Position numbers and translations under genes: made by a program. Positions 1 through 8,810 of a stretch of DNA of 64,000 nucleotides are shown here, piece by piece; positions within the stretch are counted from its first letter, which is position 1, and each line of letters begins with the position of its first letter. Source of the DNA: CAVOHU01 sp963843385 (lineage in GTDB: Bacteria; Acidobacteriota; Vicinamibacteria; Vicinamibacterales; JAKQTR01). Where the stretch lies: assembly GCA_963843385.1 (NCBI GenBank), contig CAWJJY010000003.1:248001-312000 (forward strand), given 5' to 3'. The notes below the pieces were generated by a model. That model was not told where the DNA came from and did not search any database. It saw only the letters and a list, made by a program, of their open reading frames with translations.

Positions 1-937
1 CGAGCGCGACGCTGCGCGTCTGCGCGATGTAGGACCGCCTGATTCCGAGCTGCCTGTTGACAATCGGCGGGTTGACGAACACGAACCACTTCTCGCCGCG
101 CGGCGCCCCGCTCTCGCTCACCTGGACGAAGCGCTGCTCGACCAGGGATTCGGCCAGCTCCACCGGGTTGGCGATCGTCGCCGAGCAGCAGATGAAGATC
201 GGTTCCGAGCCGTAGTGACGGCAGATCCGCCTCAGCCGCCGCAGCACGTTGCCGAGATGGCTGCCGAAGACGCCCCGGTACGCGTGCAGTTCGTCGATCA
301 CGATGTACCGCAGGTTCTCGAACAGCTTCGCCCAGCGCGGGTGGTGCGGGAGGATGCCGGAGTGGAGCATGTCCGGGTTGGTCAGCACCACGTGCGCGCG
401 CCCGCGGATGGCCCGTCGCGCGTCCTGCGGCGTGTCGCCGTCGTAGGTGAACACGCCCACCTCGCTGCCAGCCTTCGACGACATCAGCTGCGACAGCCGA
501 TCCAGCTCGGCGAGCTGATCCTGCGCGAGGGCCTTGGTCGGAAACAGGTACAGGGCGCGGCTCGCGGGATTTTCGAGAATCCCGTTCAGCACGGGCACGT
601 TGTAGCAGAGGGTCTTGCCCGAGGCGGTCGGCGTGGTGATGACGATGTTGCGGCCCGCGAGCACGTGCTCGATGGCTTCGGCCTGATGCGTGTAGAGCCG
701 TTCGAGCCCGCGGCTCGCAAGGGCGTCGGCCAGGCGGGAATCGATCCCGGCCGGATACGCCGCGAACTTCGGATCGAGGGCGGGCTGGCGCCGGACGGCC
801 GTGATCAGGCCGTCGGGGGCGTCGAGCCGATCCGCAGCGAGTCTGCCGGGCACGATCTCGCGCAGGGCCAGGTCGAGCGCCTGGTTCCGGCGATCATCGT
901 TGCGCGGCAGTTCCGGGACGGAGGACATACCGGGCAT
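1..937 (-). CDS. DEAD/DEAH-box helicase, YprA/Hrq1-like (N-terminal part, truncated by window edge)
   Basis: About 312 residues are visible, and the gene runs off the left edge. Reading the minus strand from ATG 937 (an in-frame ATG at 928 is possible) gives a superfamily 2 helicase core. A Q-motif-like YTHQAEAIEHVLAGRN is followed by Walker A TPTASGKTL, then PTKALAQDQL, TNPDMLH, the DEAH-type Walker B variant IDELHAYRG and motif III CSAT. The NPDMLHSGILPHH plus DELHAYRGVFGSH pattern is typical of the MrfA/YprA/Hrq1 group, which act as 3'-5' DNA helicases in repair and carry a C-terminal DUF1998 zinc module. That part would lie outside the window. The gene is divergent from the S9 peptidase at 1164. 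No clear Shine-Dalgarno sequence precedes either start. The family call is firm; the exact subfamily is inferred. Confidence 0.85.
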   Translation of the reverse strand, partial: MPGMSSVPELPRNDDRRNQALDLALREIVPGRLAADRLDAPDGLITAVRRQPALDPKFAAYPAGIDSRLADALASRGLERLYTHQAEAIEHVLAGRNIVITTPTASGKTLCYNVPVLNGILENPASRALYLFPTKALAQDQLAELDRLSQLMSSKAGSEVGVFTYDGDTPQDARRAIRGRAHVVLTNPDMLHSGILPHHPRWAKLFENLRYIVIDELHAYRGVFGSHLGNVLRRLRRICRHYGSEPIFICCSATIANPVELAESLVEQRFVQVSESGAPRGEKWFVFVNPPIVNRQLGIRRSYIAQTRSVAL

Positions 938-1163
938 GGTAGCAGCGGGTCTGGTGACGATCAAGTGGCGAAAGGAAAAGATATAGCGAAGGGACAATCG
1001 ACGAACATCCGCGTGGCGCAAAGGACCTGTAGATGAACTGGCCGGACTCTCGTCCTGGCGTGTCGAGGTCGATCTGCGAGCAGAGCCCCGACTTCGGCCA
1101 TAATGGGCGGGCCTGTTTTCCAGGCTCGATGACGACGGTTCATATGTATGAAGGAGTCCTGAT

Positions 1164-4100
1164 ATGCGTGTGCGGCTGAACTGGCGCAACGTGGCGCTTC
1201 TTATCGGCGTGTTGTTGACGGTGCATCTGGCACTCATGGCGCAGGCGCAAGGCACCACCAAGCGCCCGATCTCCTACGACGTGATGGACTACTGGCACTC
1301 AATCGGCGGCACCCGGCTGTCGGCAGACGGCCAGTGGGTCGCCTACTCGGTGACCTCGCAGGCCGAAGACGGGGAACTCATCGTGCGCAACCTGCGCACC
1401 GGCCAGGAATTCCGCCACCCGCGCGGCACCGCGCCGACCTTCACTGAAGACGGCAAGTTCCTCATCTTCTCCATCGCGCAGACCAAAGCCGAGGAAGAGA
1501 AGGAGCGCCTGCAGAGCCAGGCTGCGCAAGGCGGCGAAGCCGGCGCCCGCGGGTCGGGCGGCGGCCAGCCGACCGGAGGACGTGCAGCCGGCGGTCGAGC
1601 GACCGGCGGCGGTCAGGCAGCCGGCGCGCAGGCGCAGGGCACAGGCCGCGGCACCCAGGCGGCCAGAAACCAGCCGCGAACCGGGCTCGGCATCATGACG
1701 CTCTCCGACGGCAAGGTCACCACGATCGAGCGCGTCGGCAGCTTTCTCGTGCCTGCCGAGTCGTCGACATGGCTCGCCTACTACAAGGGCACGGGGGGTA
1801 CCGGTGGCGGCGGCCGAGGCGCGGGCGGGCGGGGTGGCGCGGGCGGCCGGGGCGGCGGCGCGGCGGCAGCCGGCGGCCGAGCCGCGGCGGGCCAGCCGAC
1901 CGAGCAGGCGTCAGCGCAGCCAGGCTCGCGTGAGAAGCGCAAGGACCCGGGATCCGATCTGATCCTCCGGAATCTCTCGACGGGCGAAGACGTCACGATT
2001 CCGGAAGTCAACGAGTACGAGCTCGATCCGAAAGGCATGTGGCTCGCGTATGCCGTGTCGTCGAACGACGCGGCCAAGGACGGCGCCTATGTCAGGCACC
2101 TGAGCGACGGCGTCGTGAAGACGCTGCTCTCGGGCAAGGGACACTACAAGAGCCTCGCGTTCGACGAGGCGGGCCAGCAGGTCGCGTTCCTGAGCGATCA
2201 GGCGGACTACGACCAGCCCGTGTCGCCTTACCGCCTGTATGTCTGGAGAAGCCCTGAAGCCATCGCAGCCGCAGCAGCCAGGGCGGGCACCGCGGCATCC
2301 AAGGGCGCCAAGGCCGCACCGAAGCCGGCGGCCGCGAAGCCGGCACCCGCGGCGGCCAAGCCCGCGATTGCAGCCGCTGCCGGAGCAGCCACCTCTGCGC
2401 CGACGCCGGCGGCGCCGGCACCCGCGGAAAAACTCGCTGTCGAACTCGCCTCGGGCTCGACCGCGGGCATGCCGAGCGGCATGGTCGTCGCCGACAGCGC
2501 GCCGAGCTTCTCCCGTGATGGCTCGACGATCTTCTTCGCCACCGGCCCGCCACCCCAGGCCCCGGCCGATCCGAACGTGAAGGCCCCGACGCCCATCCCC
2601 GTTGACTTGTGGTCGTACAAGGATCCCATCATTCAGCCGATGCAGAAGGTGCGGGCCGAGCAGGAACGCAATCGCACCTTCCGGGCCGTCGTCCACCTCG
2701 GGGATGGCAAGTTCGTTCAGCTCGCGGCGCCTGATCTTCCGACCGTCACTCCTGGCAACGATCCGGTGCGGGCCATGGGGACCTCGGACCTGCCCTACCG
2801 GATGGAATTGTCCTGGGATCAGACCTACAACGACCACTACCTGGTCGACCTGAAGACCGGCAAGGCCCAGAAAGTGCTCGAGCACTGGGGCAGCCAGGGT
2901 ACGACGTTGTCGCCTGGCGGCAAGTATGTCCTCTACTTCGACGAGCGCAACGGGCACTGGTTCACGTACCGCATCGCCGACGGCGCGCGCGTCAACCTGA
3001 CCGAGAAGCTGAAGGCCCGATTCCAGCAGGAGAACAACACGCCCGACCTGCCCGGACCGTACGGCGCGGGCGGCTGGACCGCCAACGACCAGTCGCTGCT
3101 GCTCTACGACGAGTTCGACATCTGGGAGATGAAGCCGGACGGGACCGGAGCCCGCATGGTCACCGGGGGCGAAGGACGCAGGCAGGAGCTGACGTTCCGG
3201 TATCGCCCGCTGGACCCGGAAGAACGCACGGTTCCAGCCGACAAGCCGCTGCTGCTGACGGTCATCAACGATCGCACCCGGGCCACGGGTTTCTACCGCG
3301 TCAGCCTGACCGGCACCGCGGCGCCTGAAAAGATCGTGATGGTCGACAAGGCGCTCGGCCCGCTGACCAAGGCGCGCAAGAGCGACACGGTCGTGTTCAC
3401 GCAGTCGCGCTTCGAGGAGTTCCCGGACCTGTGGGTCAGCGACCTGACCTTCAGGGAGATGAAGAAGATCTCCAACGCGAACCCGCAACAGGCGGACTTC
3501 GTGTGGGGCAAGTCCGAGCTGATCGAGTACACGAACGCCGACGGGCGGAAGCTGCGCGCGATTCTGACCAGGCCGGACAATTTCGACCCGTCGAAGAAAT
3601 ACCCGTTGATGGTCTACATCTACGAGGAGCTGACCAACTCGCTGCACAGTTATACGGCGCCCAATGTCGGCACCAGCATCAACGTGACCCGGTATGTCAG
3701 CAACGGCTACGTCATGCTCCGCCCCGACATCGTGTACGCGACGGGGTTCCCCGGCGAGAGCGCCGAGAAGTGCGTCATCCCGGCCGTGAACACGGTGGTG
3801 GCGATGGGATTCATCGACCCGAAGCGGATTGGCATCCAGGGGCATTCCTGGGGCGGCTACCAGATCACGCATCTCATCACGCGGACCAACCTCTTCGCGG
3901 CGGTCGAGGCCGGCGCGTCGGTCTCGAACATGATCAGCGCCTACGACGGCATCCGCTGGGGCACCGGGATGGTCCGCCAGTTCCAGTACGAGAAGACGCA
4001 GAGCCGCATCGGGGCGGCGCCCTGGGACGCCCCGCTCGAGTTCATCGAGAACTCGCCGATCTTCTGGGTGAAGAAGGTCCAGACCCCGTACCTGACCATC

Positions 4101-4409
4101 CACAACGACGCCGACGATGCGGTGCCGTGGTACCAGGGGATCGAGTTCAACATGGCGCTGCGGCGGCTGGGCAAGGAAGCCTACATGTTCAGCTACAACG
4201 GCGAGCCGCACGGCCTGCGCAACCGGGACAACATGAAGCACTGGACCGTCCACATGGATGAGTTCTTCGATCACTACCTGCTCGGCAAGCCGCGGCCCGA
4301 GTGGATGGACAAGGGGGTCTCGTTCATCGACAAGGGCAAGCGGGACGTGTCGCCGTTCTTCAAGAAGACGGCGGCGGCCGCCGCCGCGAACGCCGCGACC
4401 GAGAGGTAG
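1164..4409 (+). CDS. Exported S9-family prolyl oligopeptidase-like peptidase with Gly/Arg-rich inserts
   Basis: This 1081-residue protein starts at ATG 1164 behind an AAGGAG ribosome site and a signal peptide ending near AQAQ. The first part reads as beta-propeller blades (LSADGQWVAYSV, LSPGGKYVLYF). The C-terminal alpha/beta-hydrolase domain has the S9 triad: Ser895 in GHSWGGY, Asp984 in NDADDAVPW and His1016 in GEPHGLRNRD. It should cleave peptides in the periplasm or outside the cell. Three low-complexity insertions interrupt the propeller: Gly/Arg/Gln-rich at about residues 115-165 and 205-255, and Ala/Pro/Lys-rich at about 370-425. They make the protein much longer than a usual S9 enzyme of about 650-750 residues. 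Similar inserts occur in the exported proteins at 5430, 11864 and 15595. Confidence 0.9.
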   Translation: MRVRLNWRNVALLIGVLLTVHLALMAQAQGTTKRPISYDVMDYWHSIGGTRLSADGQWVAYSVTSQAEDGELIVRNLRTGQEFRHPRGTAPTFTEDGKFLIFSIAQTKAEEEKERLQSQAAQGGEAGARGSGGGQPTGGRAAGGRATGGGQAAGAQAQGTGRGTQAARNQPRTGLGIMTLSDGKVTTIERVGSFLVPAESSTWLAYYKGTGGTGGGGRGAGGRGGAGGRGGGAAAAGGRAAAGQPTEQASAQPGSREKRKDPGSDLILRNLSTGEDVTIPEVNEYELDPKGMWLAYAVSSNDAAKDGAYVRHLSDGVVKTLLSGKGHYKSLAFDEAGQQVAFLSDQADYDQPVSPYRLYVWRSPEAIAAAAARAGTAASKGAKAAPKPAAAKPAPAAAKPAIAAAAGAATSAPTPAAPAPAEKLAVELASGSTAGMPSGMVVADSAPSFSRDGSTIFFATGPPPQAPADPNVKAPTPIPVDLWSYKDPIIQPMQKVRAEQERNRTFRAVVHLGDGKFVQLAAPDLPTVTPGNDPVRAMGTSDLPYRMELSWDQTYNDHYLVDLKTGKAQKVLEHWGSQGTTLSPGGKYVLYFDERNGHWFTYRIADGARVNLTEKLKARFQQENNTPDLPGPYGAGGWTANDQSLLLYDEFDIWEMKPDGTGARMVTGGEGRRQELTFRYRPLDPEERTVPADKPLLLTVINDRTRATGFYRVSLTGTAAPEKIVMVDKALGPLTKARKSDTVVFTQSRFEEFPDLWVSDLTFREMKKISNANPQQADFVWGKSELIEYTNADGRKLRAILTRPDNFDPSKKYPLMVYIYEELTNSLHSYTAPNVGTSINVTRYVSNGYVMLRPDIVYATGFPGESAEKCVIPAVNTVVAMGFIDPKRIGIQGHSWGGYQITHLITRTNLFAAVEAGASVSNMISAYDGIRWGTGMVRQFQYEKTQSRIGAAPWDAPLEFIENSPIFWVKKVQTPYLTIHNDADDAVPWYQGIEFNMALRRLGKEAYMFSYNGEPHGLRNRDNMKHWTVHMDEFFDHYLLGKPRPEWMDKGVSFIDKGKRDVSPFFKKTAAAAAANAATER

Positions 4410-4429
4410 ACTTCGCTCGTGATCCAGCG

Positions 4430-4459
4430 CCGGGGGCGGCCACTGACGGCTGCCCCCGG
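4430..4459. terminator. GC-rich hairpin after the S9 gene
   Basis: CCGGGGGC at 4430-4437 pairs with GCCCCCGG at 4452-4459 across a 14-nt loop, 20 nt downstream of the S9 stop. There is no T-run, so it may be a weak or Rho-assisted terminator. A second smaller inverted repeat (CCCGGTG/CACCGGG) lies near 4521-4537. Confidence 0.4.
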
Positions 4460-4636
4460 TGCCCGGTTCTCCCCTCCCTCGCGAACTCACCCACGATCCG
4501 ACCGTTGATGGCGCCCGGTGTCCCACCGGGGGCGGCGGGGTGCGCCTGGCGATCCCGCTGCTCGGGGCGGCGCGCGGTGTGCGCTCGCGAGTGTGAGGGG
4601 GGTTGCGCTCACCCATCCAGACCTGCGGGCCGGACG

Positions 4637-4675
4637 TTGACGCACAGGCTTTTACCATATATGGTTACCATATGG
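4637..4675 (+). promoter_or_regulatory. Promoter with overlapping palindromic operator for the toxin-antitoxin pair; probable leaderless start
   Basis: TTGACG at 4637-4642 and TATGGT at 4660-4665 are separated by 17 nt and make a sigma70-like promoter. Its expected start point falls on the A of the antitoxin ATG at 4672, so the mRNA would be leaderless. No Shine-Dalgarno sequence is present. The perfect 12-bp palindrome ACCATATATGGT (4654-4665) overlaps the -10. A second palindrome, CCATATGG (4668-4675), overlaps the start codon. TTACCATAT occurs twice (4652-4660 and 4665-4673), offset by 13 bp. This fits autorepression by a ribbon-helix-helix antitoxin or TA complex. The motifs are seen; the regulation is inferred. 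Confidence 0.6.
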
Positions 4676-4911
4676 ATGAGACGCTGAAGACGACGGTCTA
4701 CCTGGGTGCGGCTGACTACCGCCGCCTGAAGGGCCTCGGCCGGAGCCGTGGCACGAAGGCGGCAGCGCTGGTCCGCGAAGCGGTCGCCGAGTACGTCGAG
4801 CGGCACGCCCCTGTTCGCACACCGAAGAGCATCGGCCGCTTCTCGAGCGGCCGCCACGACCTCGGCGAACGTGCCGAAGATCTGTTGAAGGGATTCGGAC
4901 GACGCCGATGA
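4672..4911 (+). CDS. Ribbon-helix-helix antitoxin-like DNA-binding protein
   Basis: This is a 79-residue basic protein. It begins with a beta-strand-like segment (LKTTVYLGAADYRRLK) followed by two helices (TKAAALVREAVAEYVERH), the RHH/CopG pattern found in VapB-type antitoxins. The C-terminal tail (about 50-79) would wrap the toxin. I chose ATG 4672 because the RHH strand starts right after it, and because upstream in-frame starts would put promoter-like AT-rich palindromes inside the coding region. It overlaps the PIN toxin gene by 4 nt (ATGA), so the two are translationally coupled. Role inferred: neutralise the toxin and repress the operon through the palindromes at its own start. Confidence 0.75.
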   Translation: MDETLKTTVYLGAADYRRLKGLGRSRGTKAAALVREAVAEYVERHAPVRTPKSIGRFSSGRHDLGERAEDLLKGFGRRR

Positions 4912-5333
4912 TCGTGGCCGACACCGGGGCGATCCTGGCGCTCATCGATCGGGCGGATTCCCACCACGCCGACCTGCTCGCCATCTATGCCTCGGACCCC
5001 GACCAGTGGGTCCTGCCCTGGGCCATTCTCCCGGAAGTCGACTACCTGGTCGCCACGCATCTCGGCTCGAAAGCCGAGGAAGCGTTCCTGGACGACCTTT
5101 CCAGTGGGGCGTTCCGGGTGGAATGGGGCGAGGACGCCGACCTGGCACGCGCCTCTGCCCTGGCAACACGGTACAGGGCGTTGAAACTCGGCCTGGTCGA
5201 CGCCACCGTCATGGCCATCGCCGAACGTCTGCGCGCCAATGCCATCGCCACGCTGGATCTGCGCCATTTCGGGGCCGTGTCGATCAAGGGCGATCCCGCG
5301 CTCCTGCCGAGGGATCGGCGCCCCCATCGATGA
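4908..5333 (+). CDS. PIN-domain toxin (VapC-like ribonuclease)
   Basis: This 141-residue PIN domain has the expected acidic metal-binding set: Asp5 in MIVADTG, Glu43 in LPEVDY, Asp98 in GLVDATVMA and Asp117 in ATLDLRHF. PIN toxins are Mg-dependent endoribonucleases, often cutting tRNA or rRNA. Its start overlaps the stop of the RHH antitoxin gene (ATGA), the usual type II toxin-antitoxin layout. All four acidic residues are present, so the protein is probably active. The pair sits alone between two exported hydrolase genes, with no visible mobility genes. Confidence 0.85.
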   Translation: MIVADTGAILALIDRADSHHADLLAIYASDPDQWVLPWAILPEVDYLVATHLGSKAEEAFLDDLSSGAFRVEWGEDADLARASALATRYRALKLGLVDATVMAIAERLRANAIATLDLRHFGAVSIKGDPALLPRDRRPHR

Positions 5334-5429
5334 ACGAATCGCCTCCCGAAACGGCGTATGATTTCTCAATCGCCGCACGCAGCCCGGTACGCGCTCATTC
5401 ACTGCCCTGGTCGCAATCGGAGAGGTCCC

Positions 5430-8400
5430 ATGACATCTCGCCGAGTGTCCCTGTTCCTGATCGTCTGCGGGCTCGTGCTCGCCCTCGCTCCGTCTATGCC
5501 TGCGCGCCAGACCTCGCCGGTCAGCCCGAGCCTGTTCAGCGAGATGCGGTGGCGCGCCATCGGCCCATTCCGCGGAGGCCGCACAAAGGCCGTCGCCGGC
5601 GTCCCCAGCCAGCCCTTCACCTTCTACATCGGCGTCTGCAACGGCGGGGTGTGGAAGACCACGGATGCCGGCCGCACCTGGCAGCCGATCTTCGACGATC
5701 AGCCGACCGGGTCGATCGGATGGGTCGAAGTCGCGCCATCCGATCCGAACATCGTGTATGTGGGGAGCGGTGAGGGTCTGCCGCGGCCCGATCTGTCCAC
5801 CGGCGACGGCATCTACAAGTCGAGCGACGCCGGCCGAACGTGGACGCACCTCGGCCTGCGCGACGGTCAGCAAATCCCCAAGATCGCAGTCGACCCGCGC
5901 AACCCGAATCGTCTCTTCGTGGCGGTGCTCGGCCATCCGTACGGCGCCAACGAGGAACGAGGGATCTTCCGTTCGACCGACGGCGGCCAGAGCTTCCAGA
6001 AGGTACTCTTCAAGGACGAGAACACCGGCGGCAAGGACGTCGACATCGATCCCTCCAACCCCGACATCGTCTACGCGACGCTCTGGGAGACCCGGCAGGG
6101 ACCGTGGGAGAACGCCGCGTGGGGCGGCACCAATGGAGGCATCTTCAAGTCGACCGATGGCGGCGCCACGTGGAAGCAACTGAAGCAGGGCCTGCCCGAC
6201 GGACTGACGGGGGCCGAACTCGCCATTGCGCCCAGCCGCCCGTCCCGTCTCTACGCGACGCTGAACGCCGGCAGCGGCGCGATCTATCGATCCGATGACG
6301 CCGGCGAATCCTGGAGCCGCGCGACCACCGACGCGCGCCCGGCTGGACGGATCGACGAGGCCGTGCCTCACGTCAACCCGAAGGACCCTGACACGGTCAT
6401 CGTCACCAACGTGGTCAGCTGGAAGTCCACCGATGGCGGGAAGACCTGGGTCCCGTTCAAGGGCGCGCCTGGCGGCGATGACTACCAGAACCTGTGGTTC
6501 AACCCGGACAACCCGGACATCATCCTGCTCGTGGCGGACCAGGGAGCCGTCGTCACGCTCAACGGCGGCCAGTCGTGGAGCTCGTGGTACAACCAGCCCA
6601 CCGCGCAGCTCTACCACGTCATGGCCGACAACGCGTTTCCGTACCGCGTCTGCGGCGGGCAGCAGGAAAGCGGCTCGGCCTGCGTGGCGAGCCGCGGCAA
6701 CGACGGTGAGATCACGTTCCGCGAGTGGCACCCGGTCGGCGTCGAGGAGTACGGCTACGCAGCGCCCGACCCGCTGGATCCCGACCTCGTCTACGGCGGA
6801 AAGGTGACCCGCTACGATCGCCGGACCGGACAGGTCTCGAGTGTCAGTCCGGTGGGCGGGGGACGTGGAGGCGGCGCGCCGGGAGCGGTCAGCTATCGCA
6901 CCGTGCGCACGCAGCCCGTCGTCTTCTCCACGGTCGACCCGCACGCGCTGTTCTACGCGAACAACGTCCTGTGGAAGACAGTGGATGGCGGCATCAACTG
7001 GAATCAGATCAGCCCCGACCTGACCAGGAAGAGCTGGACGCCGCCGAAGAGCATCGGGAAGTACCTCGATCAGCCGAGCGCGCAGCCGCGACAGCTCGGG
7101 GTCATCTACACGATCGGCCCGTCATATCGCGACATCAACCGCATCTGGGTGGGAACAGACGATGGGCTGATCCAGACCACCGCCGATGGAGGTCTGCACT
7201 GGACCGACGTCACGCCCCCGCAGATGACCGCGTTCATGAAGGTCTTCATCATCGACCCCGGCCGATTCGATCCGCTGACCGCATATGCCGCGGCCAACAC
7301 GCTGCGCATCGACGACATGCGCCCGCACATCTACCGCACGCACGACGGCGGCAAGTCCTGGACGGAGATCGTCAACGGCCTGCCCGAGGGCGCGGTTGTC
7401 AGCGTCGTGCGCGAGGACCCGAAGAAGAAGGGCCTCCTGTTCGCCGGAACCGAGACGCAGGTCCACGTCTCATTCGATGACGGCGACCACTGGCAGTCGC
7501 TCCGGCTGAACATGGCCCCCTCGTCGGTCCGCGACCTCATCGTCAAGGACGACGACGTGGTGGCGGCGACGCACGGGAGGGGGTTCTGGATTCTCGACGA
7601 CATCACGCCGCTGCGGCAGATCGACGCCAGGACCGCAGAGGCGGATGCCGTCCTCTTCAAGCCGGCCACCGCGTGGCGGGTCCGATGGAACATGAACACC
7701 GACACGCCGCTCCCGCCCGACGAGCCGGCCGGGCTCAATCCGCCGGAAGGCGCGATCATCAACTACTGCCTCAAAGCGAAGGCCGCCGGGCCTGTGACCC
7801 TCGAGATCCTCCGGCTGGACGGACGACTCGTGCGGCGCTACTCGTCGGCAGATGTCGTTGCACCGATTCCCGACCCGTCGACGGCGCCGCTGCCGCTCTA
7901 CTGGTACCGGGCACCTCAGGCGCTGTCGGCCGAGGCGGGACTGCACCGCTTCATGTGGGACGTCCACTACCAACCGATGAGCGGCGCGGGTGGCGGTGGC
8001 CGCGGCGGGTTGCCAATCGCTGCTGTCCCGTACAACACGGTGATGGCGCCCACCACCCCGTGGGTCGGGCCCGGCACCTACACGGTACGCCTGACCGTCG
8101 ACGGAAAGAGCTTCACCCAGCCGATCACGGTCAAGGCCGATCCGCGCGTGAAGACGCCGCCGCTCGTCATGCAGCAGGTCTACTCCCTCTCGGAGGCGAT
8201 GTACTTCGGCGCGCTCGATACTCAGGCTGCCGCGGCTCAGTTGAGCTCGTTACGAGCCGCGGTTGCCGAGCGACGCGCGAAGGCACAGGGCACGACAGCA
8301 CAGGCACTGGAGGCCCTTGACCGGACGGCTGACGCACTGTCGGGAGCCTCGGCTGCCGGCGGCGGGCGCGGCGGCCGTGGAGGAGGAGCCGGACGCGGCG

Positions 8401-8678
8401 GCGCCGCGGCGGGACCGGCAGCGGCTCAGCAGGCCGAATCGCCGCGCGGATCGGCAAGCGAAACGCTCGCGACGGCCAGCGCGGCACTTTCCGGCATCAT
8501 GAATTCGCTCCAGGGCGCCGACGTCAAACCAACTGCGATCCAGCTCGCCGGGATCGCAAGTGCCAGGCAGCTGGCGGCGCGGGTCATGACGCGCTGGAAC
8601 TCGCTCAAGGGTCCCGAGCTCGCGGCGCTCAACCTGAAGCTGAAAGCGGCAGGGCTCGACCCGATCGCGGTGAAGTAA
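5430..8678 (+). CDS. Exported sortilin/VPS10-like BNR-repeat propeller protein
   Basis: The protein has 1082 residues. ATG 5430 was chosen over 5358 because it follows an AGAGG site and begins a clean signal peptide (MTSRRVSLFLIVCGLVLALA). The body holds many Asp-box (SxDxGxTW) turns: TTDAGRTWQP, SSDAGRTWTH, STDGGQSFQK, STDGGATWKQ, SDDAGESWSR, STDGGKTWVP, TVDGGINWNQ, TADGGLHWTD and THDGGKSWTE. These mark sialidase/sortilin-type propellers. The later part resembles the C-terminal region of the 'WD40/YVTN/BNR-like glycosyl hydrolase' proteins common in Acidobacteria. Gly/Arg-rich stretches occur near GGGRGGGAPGA and before the last 80 residues. Enzymatic activity is not established for this family; binding of proteins or glycans is the alternative. 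Confidence 0.8.
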   Translation: MTSRRVSLFLIVCGLVLALAPSMPARQTSPVSPSLFSEMRWRAIGPFRGGRTKAVAGVPSQPFTFYIGVCNGGVWKTTDAGRTWQPIFDDQPTGSIGWVEVAPSDPNIVYVGSGEGLPRPDLSTGDGIYKSSDAGRTWTHLGLRDGQQIPKIAVDPRNPNRLFVAVLGHPYGANEERGIFRSTDGGQSFQKVLFKDENTGGKDVDIDPSNPDIVYATLWETRQGPWENAAWGGTNGGIFKSTDGGATWKQLKQGLPDGLTGAELAIAPSRPSRLYATLNAGSGAIYRSDDAGESWSRATTDARPAGRIDEAVPHVNPKDPDTVIVTNVVSWKSTDGGKTWVPFKGAPGGDDYQNLWFNPDNPDIILLVADQGAVVTLNGGQSWSSWYNQPTAQLYHVMADNAFPYRVCGGQQESGSACVASRGNDGEITFREWHPVGVEEYGYAAPDPLDPDLVYGGKVTRYDRRTGQVSSVSPVGGGRGGGAPGAVSYRTVRTQPVVFSTVDPHALFYANNVLWKTVDGGINWNQISPDLTRKSWTPPKSIGKYLDQPSAQPRQLGVIYTIGPSYRDINRIWVGTDDGLIQTTADGGLHWTDVTPPQMTAFMKVFIIDPGRFDPLTAYAAANTLRIDDMRPHIYRTHDGGKSWTEIVNGLPEGAVVSVVREDPKKKGLLFAGTETQVHVSFDDGDHWQSLRLNMAPSSVRDLIVKDDDVVAATHGRGFWILDDITPLRQIDARTAEADAVLFKPATAWRVRWNMNTDTPLPPDEPAGLNPPEGAIINYCLKAKAAGPVTLEILRLDGRLVRRYSSADVVAPIPDPSTAPLPLYWYRAPQALSAEAGLHRFMWDVHYQPMSGAGGGGRGGLPIAAVPYNTVMAPTTPWVGPGTYTVRLTVDGKSFTQPITVKADPRVKTPPLVMQQVYSLSEAMYFGALDTQAAAAQLSSLRAAVAERRAKAQGTTAQALEALDRTADALSGASAAGGGRGGRGGGAGRGGAAAGPAAAQQAESPRGSASETLATASAALSGIMNSLQGADVKPTAIQLAGIASARQLAARVMTRWNSLKGPELAALNLKLKAAGLDPIAVK

Positions 8679-8810
8679 GGGCACAGGAGAGCCTGCGCGG
8701 GGGGCTGTCGGCCGTTCGGGCAGCCCGCCGCAGATAGATCGCGCCATCGACCGCCTTCGCCAAGAGGCGTCGGGGGCCTGAGGCCTGGAGCCGAAGGCCA
8801 GGGACCGCTT

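Noticed and set aside
1911..4658. Long antisense open frame (about 915 codons) opposite the S9 gene
   Set aside because: It lies fully antisense to a gene with complete catalytic motifs and has an Arg/Val/His/Asp-rich shadow composition typical of high-GC DNA, with no recognisable domain.
8702..8726. GGGCTG/CAGCCC hairpin between the convergent sortilin-like and molybdoenzyme genes as terminator
   Set aside because: Stem of only six pairs with a long loop and no T-run; too weak to list.
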